Of a DNA stretch of 64,000 nt, positions 53,733 through 63,268 are shown piece by piece. Numbering within the stretch: position 1 is the first letter of the stretch; every line of letters begins with the position of its first letter. The translations under genes were made by a program, and so were the position numbers. The notes under the pieces are model-generated. The model was not told where the DNA came from. It was given only the letters and a program-made list of their open reading frames with translations, and did no database searches. The DNA is from Desulfuromonadales bacterium (GTDB taxonomy: Bacteria > Desulfobacterota > Desulfuromonadia > Desulfuromonadales > BM103), in NCBI GenBank assembly GCA_027065695.1, contig JAMONP010000052.1, forward strand, positions 186,001 to 250,000, in the 5' to 3' direction.

Positions 53733-56700
53733 TTATTTGATGTACCAGAAACGACCCTGCTGTGTACGAGTTATTTTGATGACACCTGACGGGCTGATCT
53801 CAACCTCTTCAGATACGGACGATTTCTCTTTATGCTCAATATCGTCAGCAAAGATTCGTCCGGTGATCAACATCTCGTAACTGACCTGGTAATGCTCATC
53901 GCCGAGCGGTTTTGTTGTTAAGCCGCTCAGCTCAACCTGAATTTCATCAAAAACACTGAACATATTGCGGAAGTAGTCTTCCACATCATACAGGGTCGTG
54001 CCATCGCCAGCCTCCCAATCATCGTTGAGGTGACTGAGGAGCAGGCCTTCGTTCTTTTCTTCGTAGTCTTTGCTGAATTGTTCATAAAATGTACGGATTT
54101 CTGTCGCTGCATCGGTTTTGAGATTCTGCAAAGTCACTATTAGGTTTGCCAGATCGGAAGAAAGAGTGTTCAATTCCTTAAATAAGGCCCCAATTTCAGC
54201 GCCAAGGGGGCCATTCCTGTCATCTACTGAAATTGAACTGGAGAGTTTGTTTATCGTCCGGTAGGGTTCGTCGAAGAGAGTGTTCCTGGTCTTTTCCAGA
54301 TCATCAATTAACGCCATCAGTTGCGCGCCTCTTCCAGAAAAATCTTTGGCACTAACAACCTTTTTGTGGCCATTGCCTACCAGCTCGCGCAGCTCTTTAA
54401 GCAATCCAGGCAGGAGTTGTTGAGCCCTATCCCTCTGCTCCTGTTGCTGTTTAGCAATCTGCTGCTCTATCAGAGTATAGTGCTGTTGGAGTTTTTTTCG
54501 TAAGGTCTCTCGAATCTTTACATACTCAGGTGCAAGTGGAGCCTTCAAGGACTCGGGAGAAAGATCGTAAAAATGCTCTTTATTCTGATCTCCCGGAAAT
54601 GATATTGCCATAGGTTGAATCTTTAAAATTGAGTAATATTGCTCCATGAATTCATCTGAACCTGGGGTCATGTTGTTGACTACGGCCTTGCTTTTCTTTA
54701 TAGAACTGACTGTTATCGCCCTTTCAGAATATCCCCCCATGCTGCCATTAATTAAAAAGTTCCCCTCGCGAGCAACCGGCAGTTGTTTGAGTTCTTTGAA
54801 ATAAGGATTAACAAACTCTTCCAGCCATAGGGCATAGCTGTCGCTGAACCTGGCCAAGCCACCACTCTCCCAGAGACCCTGTAACCTGTCCAACGCCTGG
54901 TTACGTTCTTCCTCTACCATGTAGTGGGGATAGGGGTTGCCAAGTCTTATAGGCAGAGGATCACCATCACGGTGTCCGGTATGCAGTGTCATGAAAAAGC
55001 CAGGCCCACCCGTTGTGCTCATCACCTGCATTTTTTCCCCAGCTTCGAACCAGTCTGTCAAATTTTTGGAAATCGTCCTGATGTAGCTGGTAGCAGCCAG
55101 CCTTTCAGAGGTGTACTCTTGTATTTTTGTGGCAAGGAGATCTGCCTGCTTGCGGTTATGCTCTATCCAGCCAGGAGCTGCATTTCTTTTCTCAACCCAG
55201 GAAAGATAGGGTTTGGAATCCATAAAATCAGGATCGACAAACAGGCGGATATCATCGAGGTTGGCTTGCGTTTCCGCTACGAGGCTATCCCAGGTTTTAA
55301 TATTCTCCTGTATCGCGTCACAGGTAGCATAGATAGCGTCTACACCTGAGGTAAACTTTGTTCGAAGAGTTCGTATCGCCATGTCATTTTTGCGGGCAAC
55401 ACCATCAGCATAGTCCCGAAATGCAGACGTGAGCCATCCCATAAGTGGTTTGATTGGTTTTAACTGATAACCGGAAAATTGTTTTTCCAGCAGAATCTGC
55501 ATGCCAGGAGCATCGATAGTGTTTTTCTGATTCGTTAAGGGCAGCTTGTCTTTATCCTTTAAAAAGCCATCATTTGTCCGGTCATATCCAAGGTACGCAA
55601 GACTGAAGGCCTGGCTGCCGAGACGGCTGAATTTATAATCAATATCTTTGGCGCGTTGATAGACTTTCTCAGCTTCAATACCATAAACGCTGAGCATGTT
55701 ACGCAGAGCTTCAGCTGTTTCTTTACTTTCCACTTTACTGAGCTGTTTCAGGTTGTCAATGCTGTTTAAAGCCATCATCCGCGCACTTTCCCAGCCTTCG
55801 TTGATATCCCCTCCTGCTGGTCCGCCATAATAGATTTCCTCTATCTTGTCGTTTGCCTGCTGATAAAAGCCGCTGATGGTTTCGCTCTCTTCTGGAGGGT
55901 CAATGCCTTTGTCAGTGCCACCGGAACAGGCCACGATATAATTTTCCATCTCCCAGGCTTGTATAATCGACCCTGCATAATCGATCCGTCCTTGCGGTAG
56001 CGTGGCCTTGTCAAATGATGTTCTGAACTGACCATCAGCAAGCACTCCTGCCATCTTTTCGATTGCCGTCTGCGGACCTCCTGCCCCAGCCCAGTTAAAT
56101 GCTTTGACGGTTGCTTTGAAATAGTTTCTATAGTAGGACGTCGCATCTGTCGCCTCGGTAAAGGTTGGCTGAGGAGATTTTACAGCCGCCGCAAGTTTTT
56201 GCTTCAAGGTGTCGATCGCTGCATTAACCTGTTGATGTCCTGCAGCCAGCTTGGCGAAGACCTGGTCAACACCGGCGTCTGCTCCTTGTGGCGGTAGCCA
56301 GCGTAATACGTCACGAACATAATTGACAATTCTCGAACGTAGAACCGTGAGCATATAGAGGCTTTCGTCTTCAAGTGTGCGACGAATATCGGCGGCACAG
56401 CGATCAGCAAATCGGCTGACTTCTGGCAAACGTTTGCTGGCTGCCTCCATATTTTGCAGGCCAGCTTGCAGTGAGGATCCCTGGCGATCAAAGTAGGCCT
56501 TTAATTCGCGTAATTTTCGGTTGGCAATTATCCGTTTCTCTTCATGCAGCGCAGATCTGTTCAAGATGGCAAGCAAGCTTGCACTATATAAATTTATGTT
56601 GGCTTTGTGCTCTTGTATTTCTGCTTGCAGAGCGTCCTGCAACTCCTGGTTGCTGTTTGCCAGACCCTGATATTGGGCATCCATCCGGGCAAAAAAACCG

Positions 56701-57509
56701 GCTGTTGGCCATTCTCCAGAAAAATCCTGAACAACGTAGTTGCCAAAATTTGTTCTGAAAGTTGTGTCGTGCAGAATCCTCTGCCAGATTTTTTCAAGAT
56801 TTTCTGCTGACGCCGGGAAAGGGCCGGGACGTGCCCCCAGAGTACGGCCTCTGTCACGCGTTAGAGTCGCTATGGTTCCTTTGACAGACTCAATGCCTGT
56901 CGACATAATGGCATTATCTTTAGCATCAATGCTGGCTTTATAAATCTGAGCAGCGAGGATTGCCGCAGAAATTGGTGCTGTTGAAGCCATACCCAAGGCT
57001 TTGGCGACAGAATCTCTAGCAAGTAGTTCACCAAGAACAGTAAAGCCAGCCGACCATGCTGCCGCTTTAGTGTCACCAGCGGCAAGTTTATTGGCAACAT
57101 CACTCAAGGCCAGAAGGCGTCCTATCCCCTGGGTTATCTTTGCGATTTTGTCACGAAATACCTTGATTTTGGCAGCGGAGACTATCGCTGAACCAGAACC
57201 ACTGGAAATGGCCTTCCTGATCCCGGTCTTGGCTCCTTCCTGCGTGAGCGTAAGTAACTCACCATAAAGAGGACCGGAGCCACTGTTGCGCAGCTCATAA
57301 AGAAAGTCACTGCCAGCACTACCGGTTGTGGCTTGCTGCGCTACCTTGAGTGCAAGTTTTTTGGTTGCCGTTTGCAACTCCGATGCGGTAACCACACCAG
57401 GCAGTAATATGAGTAGTATAACGAGGAAAAATCCTGTGATTTCTATTAGTGTCTGCTTAAAAAATTGCATGGGTGCTGAGGTCCAAGTCAGTGAAGTCTG
57501 GAGAGGCAA
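53733..57509 (-). CDS. Very large exported coiled-coil protein with C-terminal NTF2-like domain
   Basis: A 1258-residue protein that I do not recognise. The best start is TTG 57509 with GGAGGA at 57517-57522; ATG 57470 gives a more normal signal peptide (MQFFKQTLIEITGFFLVILL, ending VTAS). A Gly/Ala-rich stretch (to about 200) is followed by long amphipathic helices, including KQQQEQRDRAQQLLPGLLKELRELV and many Gln/Lys/Glu-rich segments. The last ~120 residues form a small NTF2/SnoaL-like domain (FYEQFSKDYEEKNEGLL... and GRIFADDIEH). No catalytic motif is seen. It probably forms a large periplasmic or surface scaffold. The gene lies downstream of a barrel and another exported protein but after a terminator. 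Confidence 0.7.
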   Translation of the reverse strand: MPLQTSLTWTSAPMQFFKQTLIEITGFFLVILLILLPGVVTASELQTATKKLALKVAQQATTGSAGSDFLYELRNSGSGPLYGELLTLTQEGAKTGIRKAISSGSGSAIVSAAKIKVFRDKIAKITQGIGRLLALSDVANKLAAGDTKAAAWSAGFTVLGELLARDSVAKALGMASTAPISAAILAAQIYKASIDAKDNAIMSTGIESVKGTIATLTRDRGRTLGARPGPFPASAENLEKIWQRILHDTTFRTNFGNYVVQDFSGEWPTAGFFARMDAQYQGLANSNQELQDALQAEIQEHKANINLYSASLLAILNRSALHEEKRIIANRKLRELKAYFDRQGSSLQAGLQNMEAASKRLPEVSRFADRCAADIRRTLEDESLYMLTVLRSRIVNYVRDVLRWLPPQGADAGVDQVFAKLAAGHQQVNAAIDTLKQKLAAAVKSPQPTFTEATDATSYYRNYFKATVKAFNWAGAGGPQTAIEKMAGVLADGQFRTSFDKATLPQGRIDYAGSIIQAWEMENYIVACSGGTDKGIDPPEESETISGFYQQANDKIEEIYYGGPAGGDINEGWESARMMALNSIDNLKQLSKVESKETAEALRNMLSVYGIEAEKVYQRAKDIDYKFSRLGSQAFSLAYLGYDRTNDGFLKDKDKLPLTNQKNTIDAPGMQILLEKQFSGYQLKPIKPLMGWLTSAFRDYADGVARKNDMAIRTLRTKFTSGVDAIYATCDAIQENIKTWDSLVAETQANLDDIRLFVDPDFMDSKPYLSWVEKRNAAPGWIEHNRKQADLLATKIQEYTSERLAATSYIRTISKNLTDWFEAGEKMQVMSTTGGPGFFMTLHTGHRDGDPLPIRLGNPYPHYMVEEERNQALDRLQGLWESGGLARFSDSYALWLEEFVNPYFKELKQLPVAREGNFLINGSMGGYSERAITVSSIKKSKAVVNNMTPGSDEFMEQYYSILKIQPMAISFPGDQNKEHFYDLSPESLKAPLAPEYVKIRETLRKKLQQHYTLIEQQIAKQQQEQRDRAQQLLPGLLKELRELVGNGHKKVVSAKDFSGRGAQLMALIDDLEKTRNTLFDEPYRTINKLSSSISVDDRNGPLGAEIGALFKELNTLSSDLANLIVTLQNLKTDAATEIRTFYEQFSKDYEEKNEGLLLSHLNDDWEAGDGTTLYDVEDYFRNMFSVFDEIQVELSGLTTKPLGDEHYQVSYEMLITGRIFADDIEHKEKSSVSEEVEISPSGVIKITRTQQGRFWYIK

Positions 57510-57534
57510 GCGTCTTTCCTCCAGCCTTAAAGTT

Positions 57535-57569
57535 AAAAAAGGCAGCAGCACCAAAGAGGTTCTGCTGCC
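57535..57569 (-). terminator. Terminator between the two exported-protein genes
   Basis: Read on the minus strand, an 8-bp stem (GGCAGCAG/CTGCTGCC) with a 13-base loop is followed by TTTTTT. It lies 36 bases after the stop of the exported Ig-like protein. It argues that the long protein is made by read-through or from its own promoter, and that its start is downstream of this site. Confidence 0.75.
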
Positions 57570-57604
57570 ATAAGAGACAAATTTTTTATTCTGATTTCAA
57601 AAAA

Positions 57605-58870
57605 TCAGCTATTATCAACCGAGACAATGTTACTAGGGCCATTCTGTGCGCCATCAGAAACTCTTTCAATAATGATACGATAATAAAGCATTGGTCCATC
57701 ACCCTGTGCAATTGCATCCGAAGTAAAATTTGAAATTGTAGTGCTATCCAAGGTCTGGCGATAAACCTCAGACCAAAGCCCAGGGGCCCCAACTGATTCC
57801 TCTAAAACAACCTCATATCCTGGGACAAACCCCACATCTGGCAAGAGGTTAAAGGATAGAGATATGTCATGATGTCCACGAAAAAGTGTTACTTGCAGGT
57901 CATCTGGGAAAGGAAAATCAACGCCACTGCCTCCCGGAGGAACTCCTCCTCCACCACCCGGAGAAACGCCACCGTCACCGCCCCCTACAGGCCCCAGACC
58001 AGCACCCCCTAATGCATCGACAAAGAGAACTTCATCATTTTCACCGGAGTTAACCGTTCCGGTGGCAACCTCTTCAGCTTCGCTCAAACCGAAAAGCAAT
58101 GGATTCTTCATTGCTGTGACCTGGGCTTTGCCTGCCTGCAAGTTAAAGATAAATTCTGTCAGACCATTATCTGTAAGGGTCTCACCGCTACGAGTTGATG
58201 TCACCTGGCGGTTATAGGTCAGGGCGACAAAAACCTTGCCCTGTGCACCAGAAGCAACATTATTCAGGGTGTAATCCAGAATCAGGGAATCAAAAGCTGT
58301 AAAGTCTTTACGGACAGCGCGATCGAGAACCATGTAGCCGCCAGCAAAATTGTCATTGATGATCGTCATGAAACCGCGAGGGTTTTCATCTCGATAAGCA
58401 CTGATCATGGCATCGAGGGCTTCACGGATAATCTGGTCAATGTCACTGTTTGACACGGTAACTTCACGATAGGTTTTGTCTACCTCGTTGCTTTTTCCAG
58501 AAGTATCCAGGATCTTCACGTAAAGTTTGTAAGTTCGTTCCAGTTCCGGAACGAAGCTGAACTCGAAACTGCCGTCAGCAGACTTATCCGCCTTCTGCCA
58601 GGTTTCCTTGTCGTCCAGACTGATTTCAACTTTGCCGATCATACTTTTGCCCGACTGGGCCTTGCCACGGATTATCACGTGGCCATCAGGGAGCATATCC
58701 TTGTACAGGGTTACCTGCTCATCAAGTTCGGTGAATGAGATATCGTTCAGGTAAAGATACCTGGTGGCAACAGTGTCATCGGATTGACCGAAAATCCACC
58801 ATTTGGCCGAGGCATTGGTGCTGAGCAAACAGCTTATGACCAGTGCGAAAAATAAGGTTTTCTTCAACAT
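57605..58870 (-). CDS. Exported multidomain protein: Ig-like, NTF2-like, Gly/Pro hinge, FnIII-like
   Basis: A 421-residue protein from ATG 58870 with GGAGGA upstream. A signal peptide (1-22, SAKWW) is followed by an Ig-like domain (about 50-130, GKVEISLDDKETWQK), an NTF2-like domain (about 140-260, DAMISAYRDENPRGFMTII), a Gly-rich hinge (GGAGLGPVGGGDGGVSPGGG), and an FnIII-like domain (LFRGHHDISLSF...). Such layouts are typical of surface or periplasmic adhesion/scaffold proteins. It lies 39 bases after the barrel gene. Confidence 0.75.
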   Translation of the reverse strand: MLKKTLFFALVISCLLSTNASAKWWIFGQSDDTVATRYLYLNDISFTELDEQVTLYKDMLPDGHVIIRGKAQSGKSMIGKVEISLDDKETWQKADKSADGSFEFSFVPELERTYKLYVKILDTSGKSNEVDKTYREVTVSNSDIDQIIREALDAMISAYRDENPRGFMTIINDNFAGGYMVLDRAVRKDFTAFDSLILDYTLNNVASGAQGKVFVALTYNRQVTSTRSGETLTDNGLTEFIFNLQAGKAQVTAMKNPLLFGLSEAEEVATGTVNSGENDEVLFVDALGGAGLGPVGGGDGGVSPGGGGGVPPGGSGVDFPFPDDLQVTLFRGHHDISLSFNLLPDVGFVPGYEVVLEESVGAPGLWSEVYRQTLDSTTISNFTSDAIAQGDGPMLYYRIIIERVSDGAQNGPSNIVSVDNS

Positions 58871-58909
58871 GTGATGAGTCCTCCAGTAAAACGGGTTCTC
58901 CCGCAAGAT

Positions 58910-60535
58910 TTATAATCGGGTAATAATTCCAATTGTAATGCTGTTTTCACGGAAATCACGATTACCGGCAGAATAATCGAAATCGTTAACAAAGGCTCGT
59001 AGATAAAGCCGACTGTAGTCAAACATGGAAAGACATTCGGGTCGATAATAAATACTCAGATTGGCTACGCTCTTTTTGTTGTCATCGCCGTCGTCTTTTT
59101 GTAGTTTGTTCTGCCCGACTCGCAAGTTCGAGGTTACTTTCCAGGTTGGGATATCCACCCCGAGACCGAGAGAGTATTCCCAGATTTTATCTTTGGTATT
59201 CTCAAGATCGTTGTCCAGAGTCCAGCCACCCAAGCGTAACGAGGGCTTTAATACAAACATACCGGCGGTATAGCGAGTACTCAAGTTCGTGTTGTAAATG
59301 AACTCATCCTGGTCTTGTCTGTCATTGGTGTCGTAGATGGTCATACCAAGGTTGGTGTCACTGTCAAAGACTCCAAAGCGATCACGGTAGCCCATATTTA
59401 TAAAGTGATTTTTGGTGCTTGTGCCACCACCGTAGGCACGATCATACTTGTAAGTGAGATCAACTACAGAATAACGTCTTTTGAACGCACGTTTCACCGA
59501 TACGCCAATCTCGGGTCGATAATGATCGGTGCGGAAATCAAGGTCACCATTGAGATTGTCACGATACCAGAGAAAACCGAAATTCATGGTCAGGGTTTTC
59601 GTGTACTTGTAGCGCCAGGTTGCCTTGGCCTTTTCCCGATCAGGGGTTGCTGAGCCAACCAGAGTCAGGAAGTCGGGTGAGATCCTCTCATATTCGAGTA
59701 CAACTCGACTCGGCCCGCCATCCCCTATTGCTTCCAGATGGTGGGCATAACCGTCTTGGTCCTGGTCGTCTACATCTCCGGTAAATGACTCTGTAGTGTC
59801 ACTGAACGCGGATTCACCGCGGATCGTCAATCCTGGTATTGGCAGGTACTCCCAATCGACCGAAAAGGTTTCGGTGTCAAAGAGTGAGGAACCTGCCACA
59901 CGATCACTGTCATCTGTTGTGACGTAGTTGGCTGCCACCCAGAATTTATCATTCAGCTGCTGTTTGACGCGAGCACCAAAGACATCACGCTCTATAGCAT
60001 CAAGGCCCCACAGATTATCCCAGCGCGGGTAAGCCATACCATAAACCAGAGTAACATCCGGGAGCTTGTTACTCTGGTTCTGATAGCTATAGGAAACACC
60101 CTTCACGGCCGTATTCAGAGAATACTGAGAAAAGGCTTCGAAGGTGTCACCAGCAGTAAGTGTGTGTATCCGGTTACTAAGTCTACCCTGCAAATGGGTA
60201 AGGGAGTAACGCTGTATATCGTTGCGCCGGTCGTCCGTCGTTTTAGCACCAATATTAAAACGGTACTTGTATGCCCCCAGGTCACCCCGGCCATTGGCGG
60301 TCAGCACCTCCAGGAAATGGCCTCCTTCAGAGATCGAAGACTGATCATCTCCAGAGCCGCTGACATCATTGGACGTAAAAGACAGATCATTGTAAATATG
60401 GAGTTCATTCTCTGCCTGAACATCCATTGCCATACCAAACAAAACCATCATGACAAGCAGGGGAATTATTGCAAATTCCCTGGCCCATTTTGTTCGTCGG
60501 CTTATGATTCCCCGACTGTCACACTGCAGTTTCAT
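58910..60535 (-). CDS. Outer-membrane beta-barrel protein (porin-like)
   Basis: A 541-residue protein from ATG 60535 with GGGAGGAAA upstream. A longer frame upstream is due to the repeat at 60566-60727. The signal peptide is long (1-42, VQA). The rest is beta-rich with alternating strands such as GAYKYRFNIGAKTTDD, ATWRYKYTKTLTMNFGFLWY and SITIGIITRL at the end. It resembles large Desulfuromonas barrels of 20 or more strands with no known role. It is the first gene of the exported-protein operon. Confidence 0.75.
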   Translation of the reverse strand: MKLQCDSRGIISRRTKWAREFAIIPLLVMMVLFGMAMDVQAENELHIYNDLSFTSNDVSGSGDDQSSISEGGHFLEVLTANGRGDLGAYKYRFNIGAKTTDDRRNDIQRYSLTHLQGRLSNRIHTLTAGDTFEAFSQYSLNTAVKGVSYSYQNQSNKLPDVTLVYGMAYPRWDNLWGLDAIERDVFGARVKQQLNDKFWVAANYVTTDDSDRVAGSSLFDTETFSVDWEYLPIPGLTIRGESAFSDTTESFTGDVDDQDQDGYAHHLEAIGDGGPSRVVLEYERISPDFLTLVGSATPDREKAKATWRYKYTKTLTMNFGFLWYRDNLNGDLDFRTDHYRPEIGVSVKRAFKRRYSVVDLTYKYDRAYGGGTSTKNHFINMGYRDRFGVFDSDTNLGMTIYDTNDRQDQDEFIYNTNLSTRYTAGMFVLKPSLRLGGWTLDNDLENTKDKIWEYSLGLGVDIPTWKVTSNLRVGQNKLQKDDGDDNKKSVANLSIYYRPECLSMFDYSRLYLRAFVNDFDYSAGNRDFRENSITIGIITRL

Positions 60536-60565
60536 GAAGTTTCCTCCCAAGAAAGAATTTAACCC

Positions 60566-60727
60566 GGCAGCCTGTCGGACAATCAGGGCTGAAGCGAAAG
60601 TTCGGGAGTTTGAGACCAGATTTTGGCTCGTTTGAGAGTAATAGCCGTAGCTATTGATCGAAAAGGAGCTGAAATATGGGCCAAACAAGCGAATTTGCAG
60701 CCAGCCTATTGATAGTCCGACAGGCTG
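60566..60727 (+). repeat. MITE-like repeat, 162 bp, copy B
   Basis: Perfect 14-bp terminal inverted repeats: GCAGCCTGTCGGAC at 60566-60579 and GTCCGACAGGCTGC at 60714-60727. The body matches copy A at 49730-49890 in inverted orientation. It lies between the divergent barrel and LuxR genes and may carry or disturb their promoters. A 39-bp piece of the right end recurs at 30482-30520. Confidence 0.85.
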
Positions 60728-60824
60728 CTAGCATCCGATGATGAAAATTATCTTACAATTTTTTGGATTTGATAATAAATGCCGCCTCATGTAAAGTCGT
60801 CTTTATGTCAACCTTGCTACTGAA

Positions 60825-62135
60825 ATGGCTTTTTTGCCCAAATATTTCCTGATGTCTGATCTTTTTCCTGTCAGAAATATTCCTTTCGCTGGAGTGCGTT
60901 TCAGTCTGTTCGTTTTCTGGCTGCTAAGCTTTCCGATGGGTGGTTCGCTTATGCAGGCATATCCTGGTTCGGTTGAGCCAGCGCTGTTTCTGTTGCCACA
61001 TGCATTAACCCTGTTACTCGTCAGCAGGTACCGTGTCGAACTGGTTCGGAAATCCCAATCAGTAGCTGCGATCGTAGCTGCGATAATCACCCTGTCTCTG
61101 CTCCTTCCTGATCCTTTCATCTGGTTACTACCAATTTTGGGTGTTAGTAGTGCGATCATCTCTTTAAATATCTGTAATGATCTGATTCATGATGCCTCAC
61201 CAGTGACGGTCATTGCTTTTGGACTCATAGTAGGCAATATTTTTCTGGCCATCACCATGCTATGTAAAATCCCATTGGCCATGCACATTATCATAATAGC
61301 TCTGGCTATACTCTTTCTCTACAAACAACAACCATCGTATCAATCGCACCGGTCGGCCATTAATCTTGGTATGTATTTGATCTGCCTATTTCTATTTCAC
61401 CTTGTCAGTGGCTTGATGTATGGCTATGTTTTCCCGAGATATCTCGCCGCCACACCTGCTCCCGGTATTGAGCTTGCCTTTTATATTGCGGCTATAGCCA
61501 TAGCTATTGGTTTAAAACGTTTCAGCCCGGATATTCTACTGGTTAACGCCATTGGTTTTGCAATGTTTGCTTTTGCTTTGCTGTTGGAAGCCAAGCCAGT
61601 AAGCTTTGTCATGGGAATGTTTTCTTTGCAGGCAGCAAGTGGTTTCGCCGACATGTTTGTTCTGCTTTTGATCGCCAGTGCGGGAGGGGGATTGGTAGAA
61701 CTTGGTTATGCTTTGGGAAGTGTCTGTTCCGCAATATTGATTGGTCAATATCTGGTGAGTGCCAACACTGTAATGATGCCTGGTGTTGCTCTTGCGGGGA
61801 ACCTGGTGCTTAGCCTTGCGGTGCTCTGTCTGTATCTTTTCAAAAGAAAAACGGAAGCACGATTCAAATCTGAAAATATTAGCTTTTTGCCTTCAGAACT
61901 AATAGCTGCCCGGATTCCCGACAGAATTTCCTGTCAGCTCTCCGCTCGGGAACTCTATGTACTCAAGCAGGTGGTGCGGGGTCAGACCTATCGTGAAATT
62001 GCCGAGCAGATCGGGGTGACCGAATCAACTATCAAGACCTACATGAAGAGGATTCGTGAGAAAACCGGCACTTCGACCAAAAGAGAGTTACTCGCCCTGC
62101 TGTCGTCGACAGAAACTTCCGTATCAATCAAGTAA
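60825..62135 (+). CDS. Polytopic membrane LuxR-family regulator
   Basis: A 436-residue protein. Residues 20-340 carry about 10-12 hydrophobic segments in an MFS-like layout. The last ~75 residues form a LuxR HTH: LSARELYVLKQVVRGQTYREIAEQ and VTESTIKTYMKRI. Such membrane LuxR proteins sense a signal in the membrane and bind DNA at the cytoplasmic side. It is divergent from the barrel operon, so it may control it. The start may also be ATG 60852. Confidence 0.85.
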   Translation: MAFLPKYFLMSDLFPVRNIPFAGVRFSLFVFWLLSFPMGGSLMQAYPGSVEPALFLLPHALTLLLVSRYRVELVRKSQSVAAIVAAIITLSLLLPDPFIWLLPILGVSSAIISLNICNDLIHDASPVTVIAFGLIVGNIFLAITMLCKIPLAMHIIIIALAILFLYKQQPSYQSHRSAINLGMYLICLFLFHLVSGLMYGYVFPRYLAATPAPGIELAFYIAAIAIAIGLKRFSPDILLVNAIGFAMFAFALLLEAKPVSFVMGMFSLQAASGFADMFVLLLIASAGGGLVELGYALGSVCSAILIGQYLVSANTVMMPGVALAGNLVLSLAVLCLYLFKRKTEARFKSENISFLPSELIAARIPDRISCQLSARELYVLKQVVRGQTYREIAEQIGVTESTIKTYMKRIREKTGTSTKRELLALLSSTETSVSIK

Positions 62136-62140
62136 CCAGG

Positions 62141-63268
62141 TCAAACAAATTCTCTTAAAAAATTATGCACAAGGCGTTTATTGTTCAACGCTGCATTACG
62201 GATATCTATAGGCAATTCGAACGTTTTTTCGTTATCAAGGGCACCATTTAACAATTCGCCTAATAGACCAGGTGTATATTCAGATATAGGGGTGCATCTA
62301 TTTTGCATGCCGATTTGTTTATAAAAACGGGGGGTTTTTTGATGATGCGGGAACGACAAAACTTCTTTTCCAAGGGCAACAGATACTATACCTACATGCA
62401 ATTTTGTAGTTACAGTAATTCTCAACTCAGAAATAACGCCAAGCATAGTCCAATTGTCAGCATAGGGAATAAAAAGAGCTTGCGTACCAAGAGTTTCTAC
62501 AATTTTTTTGGCAATTTTTTCATCGCTACTCAAAATATCAGTTGGGTTTAAAAAATCAGTGAATACTACAAAACCGAGATTGGGGGTTTTTTTTGCGAAT
62601 TCAATCAATTCATTTTGTAACTGTGATTGTTGTTCTTGATTACTATTGTCATGTGTAAAGTGTATTCCAACCTTAATTTTATTATCTAATGGCGCAAGCA
62701 TACTTTTTGCTTTTTGCTTAAAAGCTCCAGGAATATCATCAGAGTCCATGGCTAGTGCAGCATCAGCAGCCAGTATAATTTTGTCTTTTGCCACTCCGTA
62801 TTTTACAAGGTAATCACAAGATTCTTCGTCCCTGACAGCGACTATCTGTGCACCATTAAACAGTTTTACAGACGAATTTCTTAATAAACGATTAGTAATG
62901 GGACCCGCGCCAACACCAATAATTGCATAAGGTTTACCGAGGCATTTACTAAAAACCCCCAATAAAAGGTGTCGGAACCAGTTACGAATACTCCATTTGA
63001 GGATTTGGGTAGATGGCTCACCGAAATATCCACCTCCTGCATAAATAAGGCATTTTGAAACGACAAATCGCGGGACACCATTAATAGCAGCACCAATTGC
63101 TATGCAATTCTGATTAGAAGCCAAAGGGAGAACTACATTAATTTCCGAGGAAAAATCTTTTATCCACTTTAGGAAGAGTGTAATCAAAAGAATATCTCCA
63201 AAATTTTGACTAAAATATGACCCATGGAGAGATACAGTTTTTTCTGTTTTCCTGAAATTCATACTCAT
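62141..63268 (-). CDS. Polysaccharide pyruvyl transferase family protein
   Basis: A 375-residue protein. Motifs are LHGSYFSQNFGDILLITLF, CLIYAGGGYFGEPS, VAVRDEESCDYL, and the C-terminal VTTKLHVGIVSVALGKEVLSF. The family includes CsaB/WcaK-type enzymes that add pyruvate ketals to exopolysaccharide or cell-wall sugars. The sequence is AT-rich compared with its neighbours, which suggests transfer, as is common in polysaccharide loci. It converges on the LuxR gene with 5 bases between stops. Confidence 0.88.
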   Translation of the reverse strand: MSMNFRKTEKTVSLHGSYFSQNFGDILLITLFLKWIKDFSSEINVVLPLASNQNCIAIGAAINGVPRFVVSKCLIYAGGGYFGEPSTQILKWSIRNWFRHLLLGVFSKCLGKPYAIIGVGAGPITNRLLRNSSVKLFNGAQIVAVRDEESCDYLVKYGVAKDKIILAADAALAMDSDDIPGAFKQKAKSMLAPLDNKIKVGIHFTHDNSNQEQQSQLQNELIEFAKKTPNLGFVVFTDFLNPTDILSSDEKIAKKIVETLGTQALFIPYADNWTMLGVISELRITVTTKLHVGIVSVALGKEVLSFPHHQKTPRFYKQIGMQNRCTPISEYTPGLLGELLNGALDNEKTFELPIDIRNAALNNKRLVHNFLREFV

